From Arthrobacter gengyunqii (lineage in GTDB: Bacteria; Actinomycetota; Actinomycetes; Actinomycetales; Micrococcaceae), in assembly GCF_023022985.1 (NCBI RefSeq), contig NZ_CP095461.1, forward strand, positions 3,038,001 through 3,102,000: a DNA stretch of 64,000 bases. The letters run 5' to 3'. A program made the translations under genes and the position numbers. Positions 1-7,341 of this stretch are shown in pieces. The notes below the pieces were generated by a model that did no database searches, was not told where the DNA came from, and saw only the letters and a program-made list of their open reading frames with translations. Every line of letters begins with the position of its first letter. Position 1 is the stretch's first letter.

Positions 1-124
1 CATCGCCGTCCTGCTCAGCTTCCTCCTGCCCTTTGTCGGCGTGTGGACCTACTTCGCCGCCTGGCTCCTGCTGCCCAAGGTTGACGGCACCATCGCCCTG
101 GAACGCCTGGTCGGCAACCGCTAA
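1..124 (+). CDS. C-terminal end of a PspC-domain-like membrane protein (partial)
   Basis: Only the last 40 codons are present, in the frame starting at base 2 and ending with TAA at 122-124; the gene begins before the window. The visible peptide has a hydrophobic segment ending in YFAAWLLLPK, which resembles the second membrane helix of PspC domains (which typically end with a WLL-P motif), followed by a short polar tail. PspC domains occur in envelope-stress proteins and in sensor kinases, but nothing upstream is visible to say which. The identification rests on this short motif alone. Confidence 0.45.
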   Translation, partial: IAVLLSFLLPFVGVWTYFAAWLLLPKVDGTIALERLVGNR

Positions 125-200
125 GCCGTTTCAGGCCCTCATTTGCCTCCTGCGGGGCCGACGGGAACCGCCGCGCGGTGGCTTGGAGCCCTGCCGTGGC

Positions 201-206
201 TAGAAT
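201..206 (+). promoter_or_regulatory. Putative -10 element of pfkA (TAGAAT)
   Basis: TAGAAT fits the actinobacterial TANNNT -10 consensus and lies 49 bases before the pfkA ATG. No convincing -35 hexamer is seen at 16-18 bp spacing, so this is a weak prediction. Confidence 0.35.
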
Positions 207-255
207 CGAGGCTGAGGATCCACCAGCCGCACAACCGAACCAAGAGGTTTTAATA

Positions 256-1284
256 ATGAAGATCGGTATCCTGACCAGTGGGGGCGACTGCCCCGGACTC
301 AATGCGGTCATCCGCGGAGCCGTCCTCAAGGGCATCAAGATCCACAACCAGGAGTTTGTCGGTTTCCTGGACGGCTGGCGCGGCGTGGTGGACGGCGACA
401 TTATTGACCTTCCCCGAACCAGCGTCCGCGGCATCTCCAAACAGGGCGGAACCATTCTGGGGACATCGCGCACCAATCCGTTTGAGGGACCAAACGGCGG
501 CCCGGAGAAAATCAAGGCCACCATGGACCGGCTCGGAGTGGATGCCATCATCGCGATCGGAGGCGAGGGCACACTGGCCGCCGCGCAGCGCCTCACCGAT
601 GCCGGCCTGAACATTGTGGGCGTTCCCAAAACGGTGGACAACGATCTGGATGCCACCGACTACACCTTCGGTTTTGACACGGCCGTCCAGATCGCCACCG
701 AGGCCATTGACCGGCTGCGGACGACAGGCGAATCCCACCACCGCTGCATGGTGGCCGAAGTCATGGGACGCCACGTCGGCTGGATTGCCCTGCATTCGGG
801 AATGGCTGCCGGCGCGCACGCCATCCTGATTCCGGAAAACCCGCAGAGCCTGGATCAGATTGCCGAATGGGTCACCCAGGCCCGCGACCGCGGCCGTGCC
901 CCGCTTGTCGTCGTAGCCGAAGGATTCGTCACCACCGATATGGAGTCCCCGCACTCGGAACGCGGACTGGATGCCTTCGGCCGGCCGCGGCTGGGCGGCA
1001 TCGGAGAGCTGCTGGCCCCGGAGATCGAAGCCCGGACCGGCATCGAAACCCGTGCCACCGTTTTGGGACACATCCAGCGCGGCGGTGTTCCCACCGCTTA
1101 TGACCGCGTACTGGCCACCCGGCTGGGCATGGCCGCCATTGATTCCGTGATTGACGGACTCTGGGGGACCATGGTGGCCCTCAACGGCACGGACATTGTG
1201 CACGTGGGCTTCGAAAAGGCGCTGGACAACCTCAAGACCGTGCCGCAGCACCGCTACGACGAAGCGTCCATTCTGTTCGGTTAG
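256..1284 (+). CDS. pfkA: 6-phosphofructokinase, probably ATP-dependent
   Basis: 342 aa cytosolic glycolytic enzyme phosphorylating fructose 6-phosphate at C1. Family motifs are clear: GGDCPGLN (9-16, nucleotide loop), GGEGT (102-106), PKTVDND (124-130, catalytic Asp128) and MGRHVGW (170-176). Family knowledge: Gly at the fourth position of GGEG favours ATP, while PPi-dependent members have Asp there; the Lys in PKT is shared by the actinobacterial group that includes ATP-dependent Streptomyces PFK. ATP use is therefore inferred. The ATG at 256 was chosen over an upstream in-frame start at 178 because the protein then begins at the conserved MKIGILTSGGD and AGAGG lies about 10 nt upstream. 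Confidence 0.95.
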   Translation: MKIGILTSGGDCPGLNAVIRGAVLKGIKIHNQEFVGFLDGWRGVVDGDIIDLPRTSVRGISKQGGTILGTSRTNPFEGPNGGPEKIKATMDRLGVDAIIAIGGEGTLAAAQRLTDAGLNIVGVPKTVDNDLDATDYTFGFDTAVQIATEAIDRLRTTGESHHRCMVAEVMGRHVGWIALHSGMAAGAHAILIPENPQSLDQIAEWVTQARDRGRAPLVVVAEGFVTTDMESPHSERGLDAFGRPRLGGIGELLAPEIEARTGIETRATVLGHIQRGGVPTAYDRVLATRLGMAAIDSVIDGLWGTMVALNGTDIVHVGFEKALDNLKTVPQHRYDEASILFG

Positions 1285-1325
1285 GACCGAGAACCACAGA
1301 CGGGACCGGGTATAGGTTGAAGCGT

Positions 1326-2045
1326 ATGAATTTGGATCCGGGAACGATTGCGATCATTCAGCTCGCGTGGTCCCGGCGCCTGGGACTGGCGGACGATGCG
1401 CTGGCGGGAGCCGGGGACAGCAAGCGAATCTACAGCGTGCAGGACGACTCGCGCAGCGTCTCCTTCCTGCGTCTCTTTGGCAGGGAAGTCTTCTGCGGAC
1501 CGGAGTGGGCGGTCCGGCGTGCCCACGGCAAGAGCGCGGCGGAACTCAGCCGCCATTCCGCCCTGGCCAGTCTCTCGGTGGAGTACGGCGGACGGACGGT
1601 CGGATCCGAACACCTGTGTTTTGCCGACGTTTTCCCGGAACCGGTGGAGCCGGAGGATGAACTGGCTGTCTCCGAGGACCCGGCCGTTGCCGTCCAGCTG
1701 GAGCGGCTGTGCCCGCCCGACGACGTCGCTGAAGCAGGCCTGGCGGGCAAGGAGTCGCTGTTCATCGTGGTGGATGACACCGCAGAAACTCCGGTTCCGC
1801 TGGCGGGCGCCGGTTACAGCATCCGGGACGGCATCCTGGCCGACATCTCAACGCTCACCGCGCCGGCCAACCGCCGGCACGGGCTGGGACGTTACGCCAC
1901 GTCCATCGCCGTGGAAGAGTCCATGGCGGCAGGCCTGATCCCGCAGTTCCGCACACCGCTGGACAACGTTGGAGCAGCACGGACCGCTGCCGGTGCAGGT
2001 TTCCTCGCCGTTGGGATCCGTTCCGAAGTCCAGCTGACCGCTTAG
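1326..2045 (+). CDS. GNAT-family N-acetyltransferase-like protein
   Basis: 239 aa. The C-terminal part (about residues 165-235) carries a GNAT-like acetyl-CoA signature, NRRHGLGRYATSIAVEES, with the R-x-x-G-x-G core, followed by a segment like the last GNAT helix and strand (NVGAARTAAGAGF). The N-terminal 150 residues show no motif I recognise. Substrate unknown. An in-frame TTG at 1317 would add three residues; ATG at 1326 is preferred. The gene lies 41 bp after pfkA on the same strand and may be cotranscribed with it, and faces the ankyrin gene convergently. Confidence 0.6.
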   Translation: MNLDPGTIAIIQLAWSRRLGLADDALAGAGDSKRIYSVQDDSRSVSFLRLFGREVFCGPEWAVRRAHGKSAAELSRHSALASLSVEYGGRTVGSEHLCFADVFPEPVEPEDELAVSEDPAVAVQLERLCPPDDVAEAGLAGKESLFIVVDDTAETPVPLAGAGYSIRDGILADISTLTAPANRRHGLGRYATSIAVEESMAAGLIPQFRTPLDNVGAARTAAGAGFLAVGIRSEVQLTA

Positions 2046-2061
2046 CTTTCCGGACCCGGCT

Positions 2062-2083
2062 CCGGCCCTTAGTTAGGGGCCGG
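2062..2083. terminator. Hairpin between convergent genes
   Basis: CCGGCCCTT / AGGGGCCGG type inverted repeat (2062-2070 with 2075-2083, one G-U pair, 4-nt loop) placed between the ends of the GNAT gene (+) and the ankyrin gene (-). There is no U-tract. The neighbouring bases repeat part of the arm (GGGGCCGGTG again near 2093). Confidence 0.4.
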
Positions 2084-2102
2084 TGCTAGTTCGGGGCCGG
2101 TG

Positions 2103-2504
2103 TTAGCCCAGCAGGTCCAGCATTTCCTGCCGCTTGAAGAATCCCGCCGTATCCCGCGCGCTGGGCGAGCCTGCATCGGGGTCCGCTCCGCCTTCAAGCA
2201 GGATGCGGAAGATGCCGGTGTGGCCCTTGAAGACGGCACCCGCCAGCGGGGTCTGGCCCCGGTCATTCTGCGTGTTGACGTCCGCGCCCCGCTCCACCAG
2301 CAGGGCGGTCAGGTTCTCGTGGCCGTGGTAGGACGCCAGCATCACGAGCGTGTCGCCGGAGCCGTTGGTCAGGTTCACGGGCACTCCAGCATCCAGGTAA
2401 CCGCGGATCCCCTCCGTATCACCGGCGCGCGCAGCGTCGAACACCAAACCGGCCAATTCGATGATGTCGTCGTCAATCTCTGGGCGGGGTTCCGGGGTGC
2501 TCAT
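2103..2504 (-). CDS. Small ankyrin-repeat protein
   Basis: 133 aa composed almost wholly of ankyrin repeats. Recognisable units include GDTLVMLASYHGHENLTALL and GQTPLAGAVFKGHTGIFRIL, each with the TPL/TLV turn and the following helix pair, and GADVN / GADPD loop ends. It is probably a soluble protein-binding module; the partner is unknown. ATG at 2504 has a strong AAAGGA ribosome site; a longer in-frame extension to 2624 has no ankyrin content and is rejected. It follows ygfZ by 52 bp on the same strand and is likely cotranscribed. In several bacteria such small ankyrin proteins accompany catalase or stress genes, which is not shown here. Confidence 0.85.
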   Translation of the reverse strand: MSTPEPRPEIDDDIIELAGLVFDAARAGDTEGIRGYLDAGVPVNLTNGSGDTLVMLASYHGHENLTALLVERGADVNTQNDRGQTPLAGAVFKGHTGIFRILLEGGADPDAGSPSARDTAGFFKRQEMLDLLG

Positions 2505-2556
2505 GGATTTCCTTTCAAGGGATGTTTCGGTCTGTCCTCTTCGGCGCTGGATACGG

Positions 2557-3648
2557 CTATGCCCGGGGCGGGCGCAGGAATCCGCCGGCACGGCCCACAA
2601 CCTGGCCGGCGTCGGGGGCAACAATGATTTCCTGCGCGGCTGCGTAAGGCTCGCCGTCGTCGTCCACCACCAGCTCCGCCGCGGGATCCACGGAGCGTTT
2701 GATGACAGCCAGGGCCACCGCGCCCATCTCGTAGTGCTGAGCGACTGACGTAACCGTACCGACCTTCCGCTCGCCCAGCAGCACAGAGCTGCCGGCGGCG
2801 GGAAGGGTGTGCTGGGAGCCGTCCAGCTGCAGGAACACGAGCCGGCGGGGAGGATGCCCCAGGTTGTGCACGCGGGCCACTGTTTCCTGGCCTTTGTAGC
2901 AGCCCTTGGCGAGGTGGACGGCCGTCCGGATCAGGTCCAGCTCGTGCGGAATGGTCTTGTCGTCGGTCTCGGCACCCAGCCGCGGGCGCCAGGCGGCGAT
3001 GCGCAGGGCTTCGGATGCCATGGTGCCGGCAAGGGTGCGGCCGGAGCCCTCGATGGCCTGTTCCAGCTCAGCTGCCGGAATCAAGTATTCGTGCCAGGGG
3101 CGGTCGCGTCCGGGATGGGAATCCTCAGGGACACCGGTGTAGGCGAAACCGCCGGCACCGATGTTTGGCCAGGGATCGGTCCAGGCGGAAAAGCGGTCCC
3201 AGGCGGCCACCGGCGTAACCGAGCCGACAACGGCCCAGTCGGCGCTGACGTCCGCCACCTGGACCCGGAGCATGAACTTCATCCGTTCCAGGAACTGGGC
3301 CAGGACAGGCGCCTCAGCCGCTTCCACTATCAGCCAGGCAGTGGTCCCGTCGTCCAGGATCCGTGCGTCGTGCTCAATCCGTCCCTGGACGCTGAGCAGC
3401 AGCAGCTCCGAACTTGTGCCGGGCTGCAGCCCGCTCACGCTCTGGGACGACAGGGTGTTCAGCCAGCTCAGGCGGTCGGGTCCGCTGACCGTGACGACGC
3501 CGCGGTGGGACAGGTCCGTGACCGCGTTGCCGCGCGCCAACTCCCGCTGCTCCCGCAGGGGATCACCGTAATGGGCTGCAACGCCGGCATCGAGGCCACC
3601 GGCTTCCACCGCACCGTGGCGGGACAGGAGGGGGCTCAGATAAGTCAT
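2557..3648 (-). CDS. ygfZ: YgfZ/GcvT-domain folate-binding protein
   Basis: 363 aa. The fold is that of the glycine-cleavage T-protein, but the diagnostic KGCYKGQE signature identifies the YgfZ family, whose members bind tetrahydrofolate and support repair or assembly of certain Fe-S enzymes such as MiaB. The conserved Cys of that motif is intact. Early sequence GNAVTDLSHRGVVTVSGPDRLSWL is typical of the T-protein N-terminal domain. First gene of a probable pair with the ankyrin gene. No neighbouring gcv genes are present, which argues against a true GcvT role. Confidence 0.88.
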   Translation of the reverse strand: MTYLSPLLSRHGAVEAGGLDAGVAAHYGDPLREQRELARGNAVTDLSHRGVVTVSGPDRLSWLNTLSSQSVSGLQPGTSSELLLLSVQGRIEHDARILDDGTTAWLIVEAAEAPVLAQFLERMKFMLRVQVADVSADWAVVGSVTPVAAWDRFSAWTDPWPNIGAGGFAYTGVPEDSHPGRDRPWHEYLIPAAELEQAIEGSGRTLAGTMASEALRIAAWRPRLGAETDDKTIPHELDLIRTAVHLAKGCYKGQETVARVHNLGHPPRRLVFLQLDGSQHTLPAAGSSVLLGERKVGTVTSVAQHYEMGAVALAVIKRSVDPAAELVVDDDGEPYAAAQEIIVAPDAGQVVGRAGGFLRPPRA

Positions 3649-3742
3649 AACGGGTGCAACGTCCTTGAAGGGGCGGCTATTCCGGGTTCACTCCGCACGG
3701 GGATGACAGCGTGGAGCGAGCGGGGAGACAACGGCGGAGCGG

Positions 3743-4342
3743 TCAGGAAGTCTTCTTCAGGATGGCGGACGCGTGTGCTTCCAGGGCGTTGCCGCCGGCA
3801 GCCACGTCCCAGCGCCAGTACAAGTCGCCGTTGACCAGGCCAAAGATGCGTGTGGCGGCGGTGTACTCCTTGGAGTTCACGCCCCGCATCACCAAATCGG
3901 TGCTCAGCTGGATCTGCGGTCCCTTGATCTGGCCGTAGTAGAGTTCCGCGATGCCGCCGGGATGGACGATGGTGGCGGTGATGTCGAAACCGCCGCTGTC
4001 ATTGCGGAGCTTTTCAACTTCGTCTGCGCTGCGCAAGGCTGGGACAATGTCCGCGGGCGTCAGGCCGGGACCGCCGTCGGCGTCGTTCAGCGGACGGTCC
4101 AGCGCCCAGAAACCCGTCTCAACGGCGAGCGGGCGCAGCACTGTGCCCTCTTCATCGGTGAGCCAGCTTTCGGCCTCGTACTTCAGGTACGGCAGGCCGT
4201 TCTGGCTGAAGGTGACGCGCTGGGTGAAGTGCTCGGACTCCGCCTCGCCCTCCCCCAGCCTGCCGGAGCCTTCCCAGACGCCAAGCAGCCAGGACAGCGG
4301 CACGAGTTCAGGGGTCAGATCTGTGGGGATCTCCATGGGCAT
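3743..4342 (-). CDS. Nitrobindin/FABP-like heme-binding beta-barrel protein
   Basis: 199 aa, DUF1794/nitrobindin type (THAP4 heme-binding-like domain). The N-terminal LLGVWEGSGRLGEGE motif matches the G-x-W-x-G-x-G entry strand of these ten-stranded barrels, and the C-terminal NALEAHASAILKK carries the conserved His that ligates heme iron in characterised nitrobindins. By family, it binds ferric heme and nitric oxide or isomerises peroxynitrite. A homologous gene lies near glnR-mshD in Mycobacterium (the Rv0813c-Rv0819 region), so the synteny supports the call. A second ATG at 4336 is equally possible. Confidence 0.8.
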   Translation of the reverse strand: MPMEIPTDLTPELVPLSWLLGVWEGSGRLGEGEAESEHFTQRVTFSQNGLPYLKYEAESWLTDEEGTVLRPLAVETGFWALDRPLNDADGGPGLTPADIVPALRSADEVEKLRNDSGGFDITATIVHPGGIAELYYGQIKGPQIQLSTDLVMRGVNSKEYTAATRIFGLVNGDLYWRWDVAAGGNALEAHASAILKKTS

Positions 4343-4378
4343 GGCGCTGACCTGTTCCTTTGGTTGCTCTTCGGTGGG

Positions 4379-4495
4379 CTACTTCTGCCCTTTGTAGAGG
4401 CGGCTGATGACCAGGCCGGCGAATGCGGCCATGCCGACGCCGGTGATGCCAAGCAGGACGATAAAGAAGATTTCAAGGGCTACAAGCGAATCCAT
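4379..4495 (-). CDS. Single-pass membrane microprotein (38 aa)
   Basis: A short open frame: ATG at 4495, TAG at 4379, 38 codons. The product begins MDSLVALEIFFIVLLGITG and ends ISRLYKGQK: one hydrophobic helix of about 25 residues with a basic C-terminus, as expected for a small inner-membrane protein with the tail in the cytoplasm. AGGA sits 7 nt before the ATG. It lies between the nitrobindin-like gene (36 bp downstream) and the next membrane-protein gene, same strand. Function unknown; the clean start, ribosome site and membrane topology support it being real. Confidence 0.6.
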   Translation of the reverse strand: MDSLVALEIFFIVLLGITGVGMAAFAGLVISRLYKGQK

Positions 4496-4561
4496 AGCTA
4501 CATCCTAACCCGGAGCGGGCGACGTTTCCTTCCATGACCTTCCGGTGGGGATCCGGAAGGA

Positions 4562-5311
4562 TCAGGGAACGAGCAGGGTGGCCAGGAAATAGACGACGGA
4601 GCCCAGCGCAACAATGGGCGCCAGGGCCAGGGCCAGCCTGCCGCGGCGGTTGGGGATGTCTTCGCGGGAGAGGATCAGACGGCGAACCGCCATGACCACG
4701 GCAGCACCCGCGGCGCCCATGAGCGCAGCGGCAGCGGCATGGACGCCGGCTTCCGGCTGCAGCACCCCGGCCAGCGCTCCGGCCAGGGCGCCCACGGCCA
4801 CGCCCAGCGGGGCGGCAATCCTGTCGGGCAGGGGAATAAGGGATACGGCCAGAGCTGCGAGGATGCCGGCGGCTCCAATGGTCAGACCGGCCGGGCTGCC
4901 GTCAGCACCGGCAAGCCGGTCCGCCGCCACCCAGCCCGAACCCATGACCGTGAGGAGGACTCCGGCAATGTTGCCGATGGTTGACTCCAGCCGGTGTGCC
5001 TGGCCGGTTCCGCGGAGCAGCTGGATCAGGAAGATCACTCCCACGCCAACCGCCGCCGCGGCGGGCAGCCACGTCAGCAGGGCGGTGGGCGGGGCAACCA
5101 TTGCAGCAGCACAGGCAGCTGCACCGGCTAGTGCCAACACCGCGCCCTGCGTCTTCTTGGCGGGGACATCCAAGAGGTGCGGCCAGCCGATCCCCACCAC
5201 GACGCAAAAAATGCCGGTAACCACGGCCACGGCCGCCACGGACCAGTACGAAGCACCGACGATGCAAATCAGGGCGGCTGCCGCCAGCACCGCTACGCTC
5301 CAAAGTTTCAC
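4562..5311 (-). CDS. Multi-pass membrane protein of unknown function
   Basis: 249 aa, very hydrophobic, with about seven to eight predicted membrane helices separated by short loops and a basic segment (RRLILSREDIPNRRGR) before the last helix. Start is GTG at 5311 with AGGATG upstream. No enzymatic or transport motif recognised. It lies back-to-back with glnR, whose start is 144 bp away, so the intergenic region must carry divergent promoters. Confidence 0.65.
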   Translation of the reverse strand: MKLWSVAVLAAAALICIVGASYWSVAAVAVVTGIFCVVVGIGWPHLLDVPAKKTQGAVLALAGAAACAAAMVAPPTALLTWLPAAAAVGVGVIFLIQLLRGTGQAHRLESTIGNIAGVLLTVMGSGWVAADRLAGADGSPAGLTIGAAGILAALAVSLIPLPDRIAAPLGVAVGALAGALAGVLQPEAGVHAAAAALMGAAGAAVVMAVRRLILSREDIPNRRGRLALALAPIVALGSVVYFLATLLVP

Positions 5312-5375
5312 TTAAGCCATCCTGCCTTATTACGCAGTACAGATGAAAGCTACGGTCCAGGCGGGGACCCGTGGG

Positions 5376-5381
5376 TATACT
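5376..5381 (+). promoter_or_regulatory. Putative glnR promoter -10 box (TATACT)
   Basis: TATACT is a near-consensus -10 hexamer located 74 nt before the glnR ATG in the divergent intergenic region. The -35 region is poor, as is common in this group. Confidence 0.45.
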
Positions 5382-5455
5382 TTCAACACCTTCGCCCCGC
5401 CTGCGGACGCGGCCCAGCTTGTGCCCGATGATGTGCGCCCAACTTTGGAGGATCC

Positions 5456-6166
5456 ATGTCGCACATTTTGCTGCTGACCAACAGTCCGGGACCCTCGGTC
5501 GAGGTCCTGCCGGCCCTCGGCCTGCTCAATCATAAAGTCCAGGTTGTTCCCGCCGAGCCCACCGCTCTACTGGACACCGATCCCAGCGATGTGGTGCTCA
5601 TTGATGCCCGCAAAGACTTGGTCGGCGCCCGTTCCCTCACTCAGCTGTTGAAGGCGACCGGGCTCGACACCCCGCTGATCCTTATCCTGACCGAAGGCGG
5701 AATGGCTGCCGTGGCGGCCAACTGGCGTGCCGACGACGTCATCCTCGATTCCGCCGGGCCGGCTGAGCTGGAGGCCCGGCTGCGGCTGATGTCTGCCCGG
5801 ATCAATTCCTCGTCCGAGAGCGCCAGCACAGAGATCCGAGCATCCGGCGTCGTCATCGATGAGGCCAGCTACACCGCACGGGTCAACGGCGCCGCACTGA
5901 ACCTGACTTACAAGGAGTTCGAGCTGCTGAAGTACCTGGCGCAGCATCCCGGACGTGTTTTCACCCGCGACCAGCTGCTGCACGAGGTGTGGGGTTACGA
6001 CTATTACGGGGGCACCCGAACTGTGGATGTCCACGTCCGGCGCCTGCGGGCCAAGCTTGGCCCGGACCATGAAAACCTGATCGGCACCGTCCGCAACGTG
6101 GGCTACCGCTTCACGCGGTCCCGCGTCGCCGGAGATGCGGCACAGCCCGCGAGCCAGGACGCCTGA
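5456..6166 (+). CDS. glnR: OmpR-type nitrogen regulator GlnR
   Basis: 236 aa orphan response-regulator-like protein. Residues 1-115 form an atypical receiver ([28 protein letters not shown] with Asp50 at the phospho-acceptor position). Residues about 125-225 are a winged helix with the family-typical [44 protein letters not shown] and [10 protein letters not shown]. The whole sequence runs colinear with mycobacterial and Streptomyces GlnR, which controls glnA, amtB and nitrate/nitrite genes without a partner kinase. No kinase gene is adjacent here either. The mshD gene follows, as in Mycobacterium, strengthening the assignment. Confidence 0.88.
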   Translation: MSHILLLTNSPGPSVEVLPALGLLNHKVQVVPAEPTALLDTDPSDVVLIDARKDLVGARSLTQLLKATGLDTPLILILTEGGMAAVAANWRADDVILDSAGPAELEARLRLMSARINSSSESASTEIRASGVVIDEASYTARVNGAALNLTYKEFELLKYLAQHPGRVFTRDQLLHEVWGYDYYGGTRTVDVHVRRLRAKLGPDHENLIGTVRNVGYRFTRSRVAGDAAQPASQDA

Positions 6167-6250
6167 CCCCGGACTGCAGACAGCGGACCCCGGACCGCGC
6201 CCGGCCGTTCAAGTTTGAGCGCCTCCGCTTGCCCGCTGCCTTCCGGGCGC

Positions 6251-6256
6251 TAGGCT
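6251..6256 (+). promoter_or_regulatory. Leaderless-type -10 box of mshD (TAGGCT)
   Basis: TAGGCT ends 6 nt before the mshD ATG and no Shine-Dalgarno sequence lies between, suggesting that transcription starts at or next to the start codon. Confidence 0.5.
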
Positions 6257-6262
6257 TCTTCA

Positions 6263-7246
6263 ATGAGAGACGAACGCGTAATGCCCTGGCCCGTCACAGT
6301 TACCAAGGGAACCCCGGAACCGGATGAGCTGGCCCGGATTCGCGAGCTGGCCGATGCCGCCGCCGATGCCGACGGCAACCCTCCGCTCTCCGAACAGACG
6401 CTCGTGGACCTCCGTTCCGCCGGAACTGATCCTGATTCGCTGCAGGTTTTTGCCACCTACGCCAATGACGAGTCCTCGGATCCCTCGGCAACCCAGGCCC
6501 TGGCGGGGGTCGCCGTGCTGATGGGTGAAAGGCAGGAGGAGCCGGGCGTGCTGGAACTGGTGGTCCATCCGGCGTACCGCGAGAAGGGCGTGGGCACCGC
6601 ACTGGCATCATCGGTGCGGGAGCATGTTCGTGCCGGTTCCGTTCCCGCCCCCCAGGCGTGGTCGCACGGCGACCATGATGCCGCCGTCGAACTGGCTCAG
6701 CGTTTTGGCTACCGTCCGGTCCGTGAACTCCTGCGCCTGCGGCTGAGCCGGGGCGCCGGCGACGCCGGGATGCCGGCAGCCGAGCTGCCCGCCGGCGTTT
6801 CCCTGCGCGCTTTCCGGCCCGGAGCTGACGAGGACGCCTGGCTGGCCGCCAACGCCGCCGCCTTCGCCCACCATCCGGAGCAGGGCGGCATGACCCGGGC
6901 CGACCTTGACGCGCGCATGGCGGAGGACTGGTTCGATCCCGAAGGGTTCCTGCTGGCCGTGCGGGATGAGGACGGCGCCGTCCTCGGCTTCCACTGGACC
7001 AAAGTCCATCCCGGCACCGGCGGGCATCCGCCGCTCGGCGAGGTGTACGTGGTGGGCGTGGTTCCCGAAGCGCAGGGCATGGGACTGGGCAAGACCCTGA
7101 CGATTGCCGGCATCCGGCACCTGCAGGACAGCGGGCTGCAGGCCATCATGCTCTACGTGGACGCAGACAATGCCCCGGCCATGGCCCTCTACCAGCGGCT
7201 GGGGTTTGTCCGGTGGGACGCGGATGTGATGTACGCAGCCGGTTGA
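6263..7246 (+). CDS. mshD: Mycothiol synthase (acetyl-CoA:Cys-GlcN-Ins acetyltransferase)
   Basis: 327 aa with two tandem GNAT domains (about 10-150 and 165-325). The N-terminal half carries LELVVHPAYREKGVGTAL, and the C-terminal, catalytically active half carries GEVYVVGVVPEAQGMGLGK and NAPAMALYQRLGF, all MshD hallmarks. The enzyme acetylates the cysteine of Cys-GlcN-Ins in the last step of mycothiol synthesis in the cytosol. The second ATG (6281) could also be used. Position directly after glnR matches the actinobacterial order. Confidence 0.9.
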   Translation: MRDERVMPWPVTVTKGTPEPDELARIRELADAAADADGNPPLSEQTLVDLRSAGTDPDSLQVFATYANDESSDPSATQALAGVAVLMGERQEEPGVLELVVHPAYREKGVGTALASSVREHVRAGSVPAPQAWSHGDHDAAVELAQRFGYRPVRELLRLRLSRGAGDAGMPAAELPAGVSLRAFRPGADEDAWLAANAAAFAHHPEQGGMTRADLDARMAEDWFDPEGFLLAVRDEDGAVLGFHWTKVHPGTGGHPPLGEVYVVGVVPEAQGMGLGKTLTIAGIRHLQDSGLQAIMLYVDADNAPAMALYQRLGFVRWDADVMYAAG

Positions 7247-7341
7247 GCCGGAACTGCTTGTAATGTTGATTTGACGGCACTGCTTGCCCGGACTTCCGGG
7301 CAGGCACCGCCTGAACCGCCGCCATACTGCAGGGAGACACC

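Noticed and set aside
256..1284. PPi-dependent phosphofructokinase
   Set aside because: GGEG has Gly rather than Asp at the discriminating position, so ATP use is more likely.
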